This document shows positions 5,118 through 5,250 of a stretch of DNA of 5,250 bases, piece after piece. The notes under the pieces are model-generated. The model saw only the letters and a program-made list of their open reading frames with translations. It ran no database searches and had not been told where the DNA came from. Made by a program: the position numbers and the translations under genes. How positions within the stretch are numbered: the first letter of the stretch is position 1; the number at the start of each line of letters is the position of its first letter. Source of the DNA: an uncultured Longilinea sp. (lineage in GTDB: Bacteria > Chloroflexota > Anaerolineae > Anaerolineales > Anaerolineaceae); NCBI GenBank assembly GCA_937863945.1, contig CALMIB010000298.1, forward strand, positions 1 to 5,250, in the 5' to 3' direction.

Positions 5118-5250
5118 GCGCCTCCCTCCCCCTTTCGCCGGCGTGTGACTGTGCAGCCGATGGGTTCTTCCGCCGGTCGTCCATGCGCATCCTGCGCCGG
5201 GAGGGTGGGCTGTTTTAAGGTAATTGACCACTCCTTGCAGGCCGGTTATT
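5118..5250. other. Right-end region with no supported gene
   Basis: No ribosome site, family motif or RNA gene is visible in these 133 bases. CCTCCCTCCC (5121-5130) and GGGAGGGTGG (5199-5208) form an imperfect inverted repeat with nine of ten pairs and a 68-base loop; TGTTTT follows at 5211-5216, so a weak terminator for the TetR gene is possible. The frame after the TetR stop stays open to the window edge, so a gene beginning here and continuing to the right cannot be excluded. Confidence 0.4.

Noticed and set aside
5143..5250. GTGTGACTG at 5143 as a group II intron 5' end
   Set aside because: The GTGTG start is suggestive and lies downstream of an inverted repeat, but only about 108 bases are visible, with no domain V, no reverse transcriptase and no recognisable intron body.

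Overview
The window is GC-rich by eye, with compact genes of steady codon use. Six genes lie on the minus strand and one lies divergently at the right end. The gene set (sugar phosphate isomerase-like protein, VOC protein, aldo/keto reductase, DUF1697, dienelactone hydrolase family protein, EEP-family hydrolase, TetR regulator) and two kinds of intergenic repeat suggest an environmental bacterium. I would guess Chloroflexota (Anaerolineae-like), from general familiarity with such repeats and gene mixes and not from any marker gene, so the assignment is weak. No rRNA, tRNA, CRISPR array, phage gene or recognisable transposase is visible.

Layout, left to right. 1-801 (-): sugar phosphate isomerase/epimerase-like TIM barrel, C-terminus cut by the window edge, with its own extended -10 promoter at 835-843. 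802-1046: gene-free, holding a nested inverted repeat at 974-1039. 1047-1469 (-): VOC-family protein. 1544-2401 (-): aldo/keto reductase with intact catalytic tetrad. 2442-2981 (-): DUF1697 protein. 2982-3114: intergenic element of 9-nt-period repeats in opposed orientation, which also forms a terminator-like hairpin. 3115-3747 (-): dienelactone hydrolase family protein with a Ser nucleophile. 3749-4534 (-): Mg-dependent EEP-family hydrolase, one base from the start of the preceding gene and probably read from a leaderless transcript. 4535-4754: divergent control region with a perfect 20-bp palindrome, the likely TetR operator. 4755-5117 (+): short TetR-family regulator, apparently missing most of its ligand-binding domain. 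5118-5250: no supported gene.

Likely transcription units are EEP hydrolase plus dienelactone hydrolase (coupled), then DUF1697, aldo/keto reductase and VOC (short gaps of 40 and 74 bp), then the isomerase alone. Nothing ties these enzymes to one known pathway; they look like small housekeeping or accessory metabolic units. I see no convincing new multi-gene system. The most notable signals are the operator between the TetR gene and the EEP-DLH pair, the abrupt end of the TetR gene at an inverted repeat, the 9-nt-period intergenic element, and the leaderless-type promoter.
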